NCBI GenBank assembly: GCA_938049225.1
Contig: CALICM010000004.1
Coordinates: 1-64,000 of the forward strand
DNA length: 64,000 nucleotides
From: an uncultured Paracoccaceae bacterium
GTDB lineage: Bacteria > Pseudomonadota > Alphaproteobacteria > Rhodobacterales > Rhodobacteraceae
Direction: 5' to 3'
Shown: piece after piece, positions 51,660 through 60,030 of the stretch
Position numbering within the stretch: position 1 is the stretch's first letter
How the letters are laid out: every line of letters starts with the position of its first letter
The notes under the pieces: generated by a model
The model's input: the letters and a program-made list of their open reading frames with translations, nothing else
What the model was told of the DNA's origin: nothing
Database searches by the model: none
Position numbers and translations under genes: made by a program

Positions 51660-52756
51660 GTGGCGAGACCTCGGGCGGGGGCGAAAAAACCTTTGATCCG
51701 ACGCCAAAGCGGCTTGAAGATGCACGCCGCCGCGGCGATATCGCCAAATCCGACGAGATCACGGGGGCCGGCGTTTATCTGGGTCTGCTGCTGGCCACAT
51801 TGGCGGGGGCGGCCGCGCTGACGCACAGCACCGCGATCGGGCTGAGCGCCTTTCTTGGCCAAGCCGACTTGCTGACCGGGGTGGTCCTGGGCCCTGGCGG
51901 CGGGACGGTGATGTCCGGCATGCTTGCAAGCATTGGTTGGGGCTTGCTGCCTCTCTTTGCCCTGCCCGCGGTGGGGGCCTTATTGGCCCTATTCGCACAG
52001 CAGGGCATCGTCTTCGCGGGCTCGAAACTGCAACCCAAGCTGGACCGGCTTTCCCCCATCTCGCAGATCAAACAAAAATTCGGCCCCACCGGACTGGTGG
52101 AATTTCTCAAACGCGTGGTCAAGATGATCGCCGTCACCGTCGTCGTCTATCTGATCTTATGGGCGGAACTGGACACGGTTATCGGCACGGTCAGTGCGAC
52201 GCCCGGGGCGGTCACGGCCTTGTTGCTGGACATGGTGCTGAAGCTGCTGATCGGTGTGACGCTTCTGGCCTGCGCGGTTGCGGCCCTCGACTATTCTTGG
52301 GTGCAATTCGATCACAAGCGCAAACAAAAGATGAGCCTGCAAGAACTGCGGGACGAAGCGAAAGAGGCCGAGGGCGACCCGGCCCTCAAAGCCAAACGGC
52401 GTCAGCGCGCTACCGAGATCGCGACGAACAAAATGCTGGCCGATGTGCCCACAGCGGATGTGGTGGTGGTCAACCCAACCCATATCGCCATTGCACTAAA
52501 GTGGTCACGCAAGCCCGGCACCGCACCCGTATGCGTGGCCAAGGGGCAGGGCACCATCGCCGCCAAAATCCGCGAGTTGGCCGAGGGCGCGGGTGTCCCA
52601 GTGCATCGCGACGTGCCCACCGCCCGCGCGCTTTATGATTTGGTCGAGATCGGGCACGAAATCCCCCCTGATCACTACCGCCCTGTCGCGGCCGCGATCC
52701 GCTTTGCCGAGGATATGCGCCGCCGGATGCGCGAGCGCAACGGGCCCGGCACATGA
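51656..52756 (+). CDS. flhB: Flagellar export switch protein FlhB
   Basis: A 366-residue membrane protein. It begins with KTFDPTPKRLEDARRRGDIAKS, has four hydrophobic segments, and carries the autocleavage motif NPTH in VVVVNPTHIAIALKW. LSPISQIKQKFGPTGLVEFLKRVVK is the conserved cytoplasmic linker. Cleavage at NPTH switches export from rod/hook to filament substrates. It shares four bases with the next gene. Confidence 0.96.
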   Translation: MSGETSGGGEKTFDPTPKRLEDARRRGDIAKSDEITGAGVYLGLLLATLAGAAALTHSTAIGLSAFLGQADLLTGVVLGPGGGTVMSGMLASIGWGLLPLFALPAVGALLALFAQQGIVFAGSKLQPKLDRLSPISQIKQKFGPTGLVEFLKRVVKMIAVTVVVYLILWAELDTVIGTVSATPGAVTALLLDMVLKLLIGVTLLACAVAALDYSWVQFDHKRKQKMSLQELRDEAKEAEGDPALKAKRRQRATEIATNKMLADVPTADVVVVNPTHIAIALKWSRKPGTAPVCVAKGQGTIAAKIRELAEGAGVPVHRDVPTARALYDLVEIGHEIPPDHYRPVAAAIRFAEDMRRRMRERNGPGT

Positions 52757-53169
52757 CCCCAAAAGTTCTCCAAAAGCTGTCGCAACTCGCGGCGCTCAGG
52801 GCGGATTTGGCCGCGGCCGAACTCTATCGCGCCAAACAAGCGCTGGCCCAGATCGAGGCTGAAGCCCAAGCGCTGTCAACCGCCCGAGGGTTGGCGGGGC
52901 CCGCCGCAGGTGATTTTGACCCCTATCTGCTGCAATTGGCCGCGAAGCAGGACCAGCGCGAGGTTCAGGAACGTGCACGGCTGGCGCAAGCTTTCCAGGC
53001 GCAGCAAAGCGCCTTGGGCCCGAAGCACCAAGCCGCCGCAAGGGCGCGGGGGCAACTACAGATGCTCGAGGATATGCTGACCAAAGCCCGCAAAGCGCAG
53101 CAACAAGACGCTGATCGGCGCGCCGAAGCACCGCCAACATCCGCATCAGATGGAGTCAGGGCGCTGTAA
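52753..53169 (+). CDS. Small coiled-coil protein after flhB, FliJ-like
   Basis: A 138-residue, Ala/Gln-rich, helical protein. Heptad-like stretches LAALRADLAAAELYRAKQALAQIEAEAQAL and AARARGQLQMLEDMLTKARKAQQ predict a coiled coil. Position at the end of flhA-fliR-flhB and the length fit FliJ-type stalk proteins or other export-associated helpers. No diagnostic motif exists, so the name is by context. Confidence 0.65.
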   Translation: MTPKVLQKLSQLAALRADLAAAELYRAKQALAQIEAEAQALSTARGLAGPAAGDFDPYLLQLAAKQDQREVQERARLAQAFQAQQSALGPKHQAAARARGQLQMLEDMLTKARKAQQQDADRRAEAPPTSASDGVRAL

Positions 53170-53378
53170 GCCCAGAAAATCCAGGCATGTGCCCACTCGG
53201 CACCCAACCGAAACCCAAGTTGAGTGAATCCAGCCGGTTATGGTTCTCTGGTGTTGCAGCACCGGCAGAATGCGATGCCCTTGGCGGGCAAAGGATTGGG
53301 CAACATCCATCGCTTCCGCCGATGCCTGGGTTCCCACCGCGGTGAAGCGGGTATGAGACGGGATCGTTTGGTGTTTAG

Positions 53379-53398
53379 AGCTTATAGAAATATAAGCT
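53379..53398. promoter_or_regulatory. Inverted repeat before the toxin-antitoxin locus
   Basis: AGCTTATA-GAAA-TATAAGCT is a perfect 8-bp inverted repeat 34 bases before the toxin start. Toxin-antitoxin operators are often of this kind, so the XRE antitoxin is the probable ligand. The surrounding 53170-53432 otherwise shows no gene. Confidence 0.55.
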
Positions 53399-53432
53399 TG
53401 AACAGATATCAGTCACAGACGATATTCTCGCC

Positions 53433-53775
53433 ATGACGTGGTCGGTGTTAGAATACCCGGACTTCGTTGAAGAACGCGAAGCGTTGCCGGGAGACATACA
53501 AGATAAGCTTGACGCGGTGATCTTGTTTCTGGAGCAGTACGGTCCGCAATTGGGTCGGCCGCATGTCGATACGCTGGCTGGCTCCGGCCATGCGAACATG
53601 AAGGAAATCCGGGTGAAAGGGCAGGGGTCTGGCGAATTGCCTTCGCCTTCGATGAGGAACGCAATGCAGTCGTCCTGGTCGGGGGGACAAACAGGGAAAG
53701 AACCAGAAGCGGTTCTACAAGATGTTGATTGCGACTGCCGACCAACGTTTCGACGAATGGCTTGCGGCGGAGTAA
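53433..53775 (+). pseudogene. RelE/HigB-like toxin gene with two frameshifts
   Basis: The first frame gives MTWSVLEYPDFVEEREALPG and HANMKEIRVKG, the normal start of HigB/phage-derived toxins. It then loses the pattern. The continuation VWRIAFAFDEERNAVVLVGG is in a second frame, and KNQKRFYKMLIATADQRFDE in a third, ending at the TAA at 53773. The switches lie near GGGCAGGGG (about 53625) and GGGGGG (about 53680). Two one-base slips in G-runs would restore the full toxin. They are either inactivating mutations or sequence errors. The antitoxin gene follows 10 bases later and is intact. Confidence 0.8.
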
Positions 53776-53785
53776 GGAGAGAGAG

Positions 53786-54160
53786 ATGATGGGTAAGGTG
53801 GGTAAGTCTTCTTTTGCAAATGCAGGAGACCGGATTCGGGCGTTGCCGACGGACCGGCGGGCGCGCATCGAAGCGCTGGCCGACGAGATGGCGGCCGAAC
53901 TGCACCTTTCGGAAATTCGCAAGGCGCTGTCGATCACCCAGAAGGACCTGGCCGAGCGCACTGGTTTGGCGCAGGGCGAGGTCTCGTGCTTCGAGAATGC
54001 TGAACTGACGGGTGCGAAGATCGGCACGCTGGAGCGTTACGTCCAAGCATTGGGTGGTCGCCTACGGCTTGTGGCTGAGATGCCAAATGGGACTGTGGCT
54101 GACATCCCGCTGAAGCGTGGAAGACCGGTCAAATCGAAGGTCAGCGCAGCAAGAGGTTAA
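53786..54160 (+). CDS. XRE-family (HigA-like) antitoxin
   Basis: A 124-residue DNA-binding protein. The helix-turn-helix is in IRKALSITQKDLAERTGLAQGEVSCFENA, with MAAELHLSE before it. It has the layout of antitoxins encoded after RelE/HigB-like toxins. AGGAGAGAG lies before the start; ATG at 53789 is equally possible. It probably represses through the inverted repeat at 53379. With the toxin frameshifted, it may persist as an orphan regulator. Confidence 0.85.
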   Translation: MMGKVGKSSFANAGDRIRALPTDRRARIEALADEMAAELHLSEIRKALSITQKDLAERTGLAQGEVSCFENAELTGAKIGTLERYVQALGGRLRLVAEMPNGTVADIPLKRGRPVKSKVSAARG

Positions 54161-54237
54161 CGGTTAGAGCGTGTCAGTTATTGTCTGAATCGAATGGGTG
54201 TTCCCATGCGGGTTGATCTGTGATTCAGACTCCATAC

Positions 54238-54650
54238 GGCTTTGTTGCACAAATGGTTTGAGGGATTCACTATATGAATCCAGGATGATAGCTTTATGGC
54301 ATGAGCGTTGGTCCTCTACGACATACAAGACCAAGAATTGGCCTTCGTACAACAGCGCGCTGAAGCAGCGCGGTTCTCTGTCGATCTGGTTTGATCCTGA
54401 GAGGCCTTGGCGCGCGTCTCCGACAGGCAAGCGGGGCGGTCAGCGTGAATTCAGTGACGCAGCCATCCAGGTTTGCCTCACGATTAAGGTGCTTTTGGGA
54501 TGCTTCTCCGGCAGACGATAGGGTTCGTGGAGAGCCTGCTGCGGCTAGCGGGTCTCGACTGGAAAGTGCCGGATTTCAGCACACTGTGCCGTCGTCAAAT
54601 GACCTTGAATGTCTCCACCCCTTATCGCGGCGGCGCAGGCCCGTTGCATC
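54238..54650 (+). mobile_element. IS5-type insertion sequence remnant
   Basis: The left end GGCTTTGTTGCACAAA is typical of IS5-family (IS427-like) elements. It is followed by transposase coding sequence TYKTKNWPSYNSALKQRGSL and GKRGGQREFSDAAIQVCLT. A one-base loss near 54498 shifts the frame, which continues with LLRQTIGFVESLLRLAGLDW and VPDFSTLCRRQ. Homology stops abruptly after PYRGGAGPLHL. The catalytic domain and right end are missing, so this is an immobile fragment. Confidence 0.82.
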
Positions 54651-55124
54651 TGGGGCTATGTCATGGTGCTACCCGGGCTGCTTTTGGCCGGGCTGATGCT
54701 GGGGTCGCTGGGGCTGGTGCTGTCGAGCTTCATCCGCCAGTTGGAGAACTTCGCGGGCGTGATGAACTTCATCATCTTCCCGATGTTCTTCTTGTCCTCG
54801 GCCCTCTACCCGCTGTGGAAGATGGCCGAAAGCTCGCCCCTGCTGCACGACATCTGCGCGCTCAACCCCCTCACCCATGCGGTGGAGCTGATCCGCTTCC
54901 TGCTCTACCAGCAGCTCAACCCGCACGCGTTTGTCTGGGTGCTGGTCAGCACGCTGGTGCTGGCGGGCGCCGGCGTCTGGGGTTACGACCCCGCCCGCAG
55001 CATGGCGCGGCGGTACGGGCAGGCGCTCGACCTCTCGCACATTGCTTTGCAATGTGCTGTCGGCAGGCGATTGCATCGCAATCGCCGAGAGACCGGCGGC
55101 TTCGCCTTGATTCCGGTCGGGTAA
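54651..55124 (+). pseudogene. ABC-2 type permease, C-terminal half fused to IS remnant
   Basis: From WGYVMVLPGLLLAGLMLGSLG onward the frame codes the end of an ABC-2 permease, with SFIRQLENFAGVMNFIIFPMF, SALYPLWKMAE and LNPLTHAVELIRFLLY, like the permease found in PQQ-alcohol-oxidation clusters. The N-terminal half is missing, replaced by IS5 sequence. The last 35 residues after DPARSMARRYG do not look native. The gene was probably part of the neighbouring PQQ/C1 block, cut by an IS-mediated deletion. Confidence 0.8.
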
Positions 55125-55246
55125 AGCCCAGCCTTTCACGACGACATAGGCGCAGCCGACGTCCAGGGCCGCACACAAACCTCATCGTCAGAGCAGCCTC
55201 TGACGTTACCAGCAACCATCCACCGCAGGAGCGCCGCGCCCCGGCC

Positions 55247-55450
55247 TCAGGTCTTGTGATCGCCCACCTGCACCGCACGGCACCGCCAGCTGCGGATTTC
55301 ATGGTTGGGGTGGGTGTTCACCCATTTCGCAAGTTCAGGTTGCGCGCCCATCAAACAGGCCATCGGCGTGATGTCCGTGTAGAGCATGCTCCGCTCACGG
55401 CAGTCGTCGGGGGCAGTGGAAAGACAAGCGACAAACAACAGCTCGATCAT
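55247..55450 (-). CDS. Small Cys-containing exported protein
   Basis: A 67-residue protein. It starts MIELLFVACLSTAPDDCRER, continues with MLYTDITPMACLMGAQPEL and ends near WRCRAVQVG. The short hydrophobic start may be a signal or anchor, and four Cys residues could form disulphides. I recall similar small proteins in Rhodobacterales but no function. It lies at the edge of the PQQ/C1 block, convergent with the permease fragment. Confidence 0.65.
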   Translation of the reverse strand: MIELLFVACLSTAPDDCRERSMLYTDITPMACLMGAQPELAKWVNTHPNHEIRSWRCRAVQVGDHKT

Positions 55451-55603
55451 GATGTACCTCTGTCAATTTAATTTTTTGTCTGTACATCCCATACGATCAA
55501 CAAGGTGAACATCAGACTAACAGACGGCCATTTTTGGGCCTGCAGCCACGCGATGGCCGAAATTTCTTCAATCTTGCGGGCCGATGACCGAAGGTTCATC
55601 ACC

Positions 55604-57208
55604 ATGAAGCGCGCTGTTCCACAGATCCCGGTCACCCCCCTCTCGCTCAAGACGCGGCTGGCGTTGGGGGCGGTTCTGCTGGCCGCGGGCACCCTGCTGA
55701 CCGCCGGTATTCTGTACGTCGGCATGGCGCGGGTGGCTGACCGTCTGGACACCGCGCTGGCGTCCGAAACCCGCATGGCGCGCTATGCCACCCTGTCGAC
55801 CCAGGCCGCCACCTTCCTCGTCATCGCGGCGGAGACGATCCAGAGCGGGCCGCCACCCGATGTCCGGATTGACCGACTGACCCCGGTCAGCGACCGCCTG
55901 CGCACCACATTCGCGCAATTGCGCAAAGATGTGGGGCAGGCGGTGGCCGCCGCCGAGACGCTCGGCCTTGACGAGCAATCGCGCTACGGCACCCAGTCGC
56001 TGGGCCTCGCCCGGATGGAGGCGATGCTGGAGAGCACGCTGACCGGGCTGGCCACCGACACCACCGACACCGTGCGCCTGCGCGCTCATATCGACACTTT
56101 TGCCACCAGCTTCGATCCGCTGCTGAACCAGGCCGTGAACACCGAGGTGCTGTTCCGCAACGACATTCTCGCCGGCATCGATGAGCTGCGTCTGGGGCTG
56201 ACCCGCGTGGCCGCCGTGATCGCTGGGCTGACGGTGCTGCTGGTGTCCGGGTTCTACGTCGGCCTGATTCGCCCGCAGTTCCGGCGCCTTGACCGCCTGC
56301 GGGCCGCCGCGGCCCAGATCGGGCAGGAGGAGTTTGCCATCTCCCTGCCCGACACCAGCCGCGACGAGATCGGCCAGCTTTATGCCGAGACCAACCGCAT
56401 GGCCGCCGCGCTTCAGGCCCGCCGGGACGAGGTGCAGGCCGAGTGGGGCCGCCTCAACGACGTGATCGCTGCGCGCACCGCCGCGCTCACGGCCGCCAAC
56501 GCCCGGCTGGAGCAGACCGACGAGACCCGCCGCCGCCTGTTCGCCGACATCAGCCACGAGCTGCGCACACCGCTGACCGTGATCCTGATGGAGGCGCAGC
56601 TGGGCCGCAAGGCGGGCGCCGAGCCCGACCACGCCTTTCGCACCATCGAGACCCGCGCCACCCGCCTCAACCGCCGCATCGACGACCTGCTGCGCGTCGC
56701 CCGCTCCGACAGCGGCCAGCTTGCGCTTGATATCAAGCAGATAGACCTCGCCCGCCTCGCCCAGGAGGTGGTGGAGGAGGTGCAGGCAGAGCTTGACAGC
56801 GCGGGGCTGGAGCTTCTGCCCAGCGATATCCCCGCCCTGCCCGTCCACGCCGATCCGAATTGGGCACGCCAGACCCTTGTCAGCCTGATCCGCAACGCCA
56901 TCCGTCACGCCCGCGCTGGCGGGCTGATCCAGCTGGACCCGGTGCTGGGCGACACCCACGCCGGCCTCGCGGTGACCGACAACGGCCCCGGCATCGCCGA
57001 GAATGATCAGGCGACCCTGTTCGACCGCTTCACGCAAGGCGGCTCGAACGACGCACAGGGCTTCGGCCTCGGCTTGGCGCTGGCTGCCTGGGTGACCCAG
57101 GAACAGGGGGGGGAGATCACCCTGACAAGCCCCCTGCCCCGCGCCGAGGCGCTTGGCGATGCGCCTGGCACCAAAATCGCGGTTCGCCTGCCCCGCGTCC
57201 CCGCCTAG
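55604..57208 (+). CDS. Membrane sensor histidine kinase
   Basis: A 534-residue sensor kinase. Two membrane helices (LGAVLLAAGTLLTAGILYVG near 25-45 and VIAGLTVLLVSGFYVGLI near 205-225) bracket a periplasmic helical sensor region. A HAMP domain and coiled coil follow. The phospho-acceptor His is in FADISHELRTPLTVI near 325. The ATPase domain has NAIRHARAGG, DNGPGIAEND and GFGLGLALA. It probably signals to the response regulator encoded nine bases downstream. The adjacent pqq and formaldehyde genes suggest it controls alcohol or aldehyde oxidation (inference). Start at MKRAVPQ has AAGG. Confidence 0.9.
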   Translation: MKRAVPQIPVTPLSLKTRLALGAVLLAAGTLLTAGILYVGMARVADRLDTALASETRMARYATLSTQAATFLVIAAETIQSGPPPDVRIDRLTPVSDRLRTTFAQLRKDVGQAVAAAETLGLDEQSRYGTQSLGLARMEAMLESTLTGLATDTTDTVRLRAHIDTFATSFDPLLNQAVNTEVLFRNDILAGIDELRLGLTRVAAVIAGLTVLLVSGFYVGLIRPQFRRLDRLRAAAAQIGQEEFAISLPDTSRDEIGQLYAETNRMAAALQARRDEVQAEWGRLNDVIAARTAALTAANARLEQTDETRRRLFADISHELRTPLTVILMEAQLGRKAGAEPDHAFRTIETRATRLNRRIDDLLRVARSDSGQLALDIKQIDLARLAQEVVEEVQAELDSAGLELLPSDIPALPVHADPNWARQTLVSLIRNAIRHARAGGLIQLDPVLGDTHAGLAVTDNGPGIAENDQATLFDRFTQGGSNDAQGFGLGLALAAWVTQEQGGEITLTSPLPRAEALGDAPGTKIAVRLPRVPA

Positions 57209-57217
57209 ACTGAGCCC

Positions 57218-57895
57218 ATGACACCCCGACTCCTCATCGTCGACGACGACCCTGAGATCACCTCGGCGCTGGTGCGCGGCCTGAAGCTGCACGGCTATGA
57301 GGCGCTGCCCGAGAACCGCGCCGACCGGGCGTTGACCCAGCTGACGACCGAGGCCTTCTCAGGCGCGATCGTCGATGTGATGCTGGGCGCGGACAGCGGC
57401 ATTGACCTTGTCCGCGCGGTCCGCGCCGCCGGGGTCACCATGCCGATCCTCATGCTCTCCGCCCTGTCGGAGGTCGACCAGCGTGCCGCCGGGCTGGCCG
57501 CGGGCGCTGATGACTACGTGGTCAAACCCTTCCAGTTCGACGAACTGGTCGCCCGCCTGCGGGTGCAGGAACACCGGATCAAAGCCGCCCCCTCCGCCCG
57601 GCTGGATCCCACCGCCCGGACCCTATCGACCCCCGAAATCACCGTCACACTCACCGAACGCGAATACGCGCTTTTGGACCTGCTCGCCCGCCATGCGGGC
57701 ACCGCGCTCAGCCGCGGGCAGATCTTCGACACCCTCTGGGCGGGCGACGGCTCAAGTCATGAAAATGTGGTCAACGTCTACATCGGGTATTTGCGCAAGA
57801 AGCTCAGCGATCATGATTTCGGATTTGAAATCAAGACGTTGCGTAATCAGGGCTTCTGCCTGTCCGGACAACTGCCACAGGCAGGTATCGACTAA
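57218..57895 (+). CDS. OmpR-family response regulator
   Basis: A 225-residue regulator. The receiver domain has the acidic pair VDDDPEITSAL, the phosphorylated Asp in AIVDVMLGADSG, the Thr/Ser in PILMLSALSEVD and Lys in ADDYVVKPFQFDELVARL. The C-terminal winged helix has LTEREYALLDLLARHAG and SHENVVNVYIGYLRKKL. It pairs with the kinase upstream. Target promoters might include the pqq operon 90 bases downstream. Confidence 0.94.
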   Translation: MTPRLLIVDDDPEITSALVRGLKLHGYEALPENRADRALTQLTTEAFSGAIVDVMLGADSGIDLVRAVRAAGVTMPILMLSALSEVDQRAAGLAAGADDYVVKPFQFDELVARLRVQEHRIKAAPSARLDPTARTLSTPEITVTLTEREYALLDLLARHAGTALSRGQIFDTLWAGDGSSHENVVNVYIGYLRKKLSDHDFGFEIKTLRNQGFCLSGQLPQAGID

Positions 57896-57984
57896 AGTCT
57901 GTGCCGTTCTTACTTGATAAGAATCGCCCCACACCGCGTGGTCTGCCATCCTCGCATGGCAACTTTAGAGCGAAGGAGACCCCT

Positions 57985-58086
57985 ATGGCTTGGTCACGTC
58001 CCATCATCCGCGAAATCGAGTGCGGCATGGAGATCAACATGTACGGTCCGGATTCGGACGACAACGAAATTCCGGTCCTGTTCTGA
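57985..58086 (+). CDS. pqqA: PqqA, precursor peptide of pyrroloquinoline quinone
   Basis: A 33-residue peptide starting MAWSRPIIREIECGMEINMY. The Glu and Tyr that are cross-linked to form PQQ are Glu16 and Tyr20, spaced E-x-x-x-Y as required. AAGGAG precedes the ATG. It is directly followed by pqqB after 26 bases. The length and motif are exact for the family. Confidence 0.95.
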   Translation: MAWSRPIIREIECGMEINMYGPDSDDNEIPVLF

Positions 58087-58112
58087 CCCCACCCGCGCGC
58101 GGAGGGCTGTTG

Positions 58113-59009
58113 ATGGCATTCCGCGCGCGCATTCTCGGGGCCGCCGCCGGTGGGGGCCTGCCGCAATGGAACTGCGGCTGCACGAACTGCACCCTTGCCC
58201 GACAGGGCAAAATCCCCGCGCAATCGCAATCCTCGCTGGCCGTCACCGGCAATGGTATCGATTGGGCTGTCCTCAACGCCTCCCCCGATATCCGCACCCA
58301 GCTTATCGGTACCCCTGCCCTGCACCCCACAGGCCAGCGAGAGCTTCCGCTGGCCTCGGTCCTTGTCACCAACGGCGACATCGACCATGTGGCGGGCCTG
58401 CTCACCTTGCGCGAGATGCAGCCCTTCACGCTCTTCGCCACCGACGGCATCCATGATGTCCTGACGCGGAACCCGATCTTCGACGCGCTGAACGCCGATG
58501 TCGTCACCCGGCAAACCATCGCGCTCGACACGCCCTTCCCGCTTGCGCCCGACCTGACCGCCACGCTGTTCCCCGTCCCCGGCAAGGTGCCGCTCTACCT
58601 GGAGGGCGACACGGTGCAGACCGACCTGATGGGCGAGCAGACTGTGGGGGTCGAACTGCGCGCGGGTGGCACAAACGCGTTCTACATCCCCGGCTGCGCC
58701 CTTCTGCCGTCACAGCTTGCCGCGCGCCTCGATGGTGCCGACATCGTGTTTTTCGACGGCACCCTCTGGCGCGATGACGAGATGCAGACAACCGGCGTCG
58801 GCACCAAGACCGGTAAACGCATGGGCCATATGTCGATCAGCGGCACCGACGGCGCCGTGGAGGCCTTCAAGACACTGAAAATAAAACGGAAAATCTTCGT
58901 CCACATGAACAACACCAACCCAGTCCTGCGCCCTGACAGCGCCGAGCGCCAACTGGCCGAGGCCAGCGGCTGGACCATCGGACAGGATGGAATGGAGGTT
59001 CGCCCATGA
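58113..59009 (+). CDS. pqqB: PqqB, metallo-hydrolase of PQQ biosynthesis
   Basis: A 298-residue metallo-beta-lactamase-fold protein. It begins ILGAAAGGGLPQWNCGCTNC, a PqqB hallmark with Cys residues. It also has SSLAVTGNGIDWAVLNASPD, LVTNGDIDHVAGLLTLRE and MGHMSISGTDGAVEAFKTL. It is thought to hydroxylate the Tyr of the precursor. The usual HxHxDH motif is reduced to TNGDIDH, which is normal for PqqB. GGAGGG lies before ATG. Overlaps pqqC by four bases. Confidence 0.95.
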   Translation: MAFRARILGAAAGGGLPQWNCGCTNCTLARQGKIPAQSQSSLAVTGNGIDWAVLNASPDIRTQLIGTPALHPTGQRELPLASVLVTNGDIDHVAGLLTLREMQPFTLFATDGIHDVLTRNPIFDALNADVVTRQTIALDTPFPLAPDLTATLFPVPGKVPLYLEGDTVQTDLMGEQTVGVELRAGGTNAFYIPGCALLPSQLAARLDGADIVFFDGTLWRDDEMQTTGVGTKTGKRMGHMSISGTDGAVEAFKTLKIKRKIFVHMNNTNPVLRPDSAERQLAEASGWTIGQDGMEVRP

Positions 59010-59755
59010 TCCAGACCCGCAACGCGTTCGAGGCCCGCCTGCGCCAGATCGGGGCGGAGCGCTACCACGACCTGCACCCGTTTCACGACCTGTTGCACGG
59101 CGGCGGCTGCACCCCGGATCAGGTGCGCGCCTGGGTCATCAACCGCTATTACTACCAGCACTCGATCCCGATGAAGGATGCCGCGTTCATGTCGCGGGTG
59201 GAGGACCCGGCGCTGCGCCGCGCCTGGCGCTCCCGGATCGAGGATCACGACGGCACCGATGACAACGAGGGCGGCATCAAGCGCTGGCTGCGGTTGGCGG
59301 TGGCGGTGGGGCTGAATTCCGACTACGTGGCGTCTTGTCGGGGCGTGCTGCCCGCCACGCGCTTCGCGGTCGATGCCTACGTGCGGTTCGTGCGCGAGAA
59401 GTCCCTGCTGGAGGCCGTGGCCGCCTCCCTGACTGAGCTTTTCGCGCCCAAGATCCACGCCAACCGGATCGAGGGGCTGCTGAAGAACTACGATTTCGCC
59501 GACGACAGCGCGCTGTCCTACTTCCGCAACCGGCTGAAGGAAGCGCCGAAGGATGTCGCCTTCGGGCTGGCCTGGGTGCTCGACCACGCCGACACTGCCG
59601 AGAAGCAGGACGCCGCCGCCGCCGCGCTAACCTTCAAGACCGATGTCCTGTGGTCGCAACTCGACGCGCTCTCCGCCGCCTATGTGACGCCCGCGCGCGT
59701 TCCCCCCGGGGCCTGGCTCCCGGGTGAGGGGCTGGCGGCGCGGAAGGCCTCGTGA
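59006..59755 (+). CDS. pqqC: PqqC, pyrroloquinoline-quinone synthase
   Basis: A 249-residue cofactorless oxidase that makes the final ring closure and oxidation. Recognisable stretches are RYHDLHPFHDLLHGGGCTPDQVRAWVINRYYYQ, IPMKDAAFMSR, RIEDHDGTDDNEGGIKRWLRLA and YDFADDSALSYFRNRL. The helical TenA-like fold and length are typical. Overlaps pqqB and pqqD by four bases each. Confidence 0.96.
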   Translation: MIQTRNAFEARLRQIGAERYHDLHPFHDLLHGGGCTPDQVRAWVINRYYYQHSIPMKDAAFMSRVEDPALRRAWRSRIEDHDGTDDNEGGIKRWLRLAVAVGLNSDYVASCRGVLPATRFAVDAYVRFVREKSLLEAVAASLTELFAPKIHANRIEGLLKNYDFADDSALSYFRNRLKEAPKDVAFGLAWVLDHADTAEKQDAAAAALTFKTDVLWSQLDALSAAYVTPARVPPGAWLPGEGLAARKAS

Positions 59756-60030
59756 TGGAGGCGTCAGAGATCCCCGCGCTGCCCCGCGGCGTCCGCCTGC
59801 ACTTCGACAAGATCCGCGACACCTGGGTCCTGCTCGCGCCCGAACGTGCGGTCACGCTGGACGCGGTCGGCCTTGCGATTCTGTCTGAAGTCGATGGCAC
59901 CCGACCCTTTGGGGAGATCACCCGCACCCTGGCCGAGCGGTACAACGCGCCTGAGGATCAGATCGCCAAGGACAGTTCCGGCTTTCTCGACGCGCTGCGC
60001 GACCGGCGGTTTCTGGACATCCTACCATGA
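59752..60030 (+). CDS. pqqD: PqqD, peptide chaperone
   Basis: A 92-residue PqqD. It shows PALPRGVRLHFDKIRDTWVLLAPERAV, then LDAVGLAILSEVDGTRPFGEI. PqqD presents the PqqA peptide to the radical enzyme PqqE. The GTG at 59752 or the ATG directly after it may be used. It shares four bases with pqqE, fitting their complex. Confidence 0.93.
   Translation: MMEASEIPALPRGVRLHFDKIRDTWVLLAPERAVTLDAVGLAILSEVDGTRPFGEITRTLAERYNAPEDQIAKDSSGFLDALRDRRFLDILP

Noticed and set aside
55568-57292. 574-codon open frame antisense to the histidine kinase gene
   Set aside because: It mirrors a GC-rich real gene with clear kinase motifs; its product is Gly/Ala/Val-rich with no domain.
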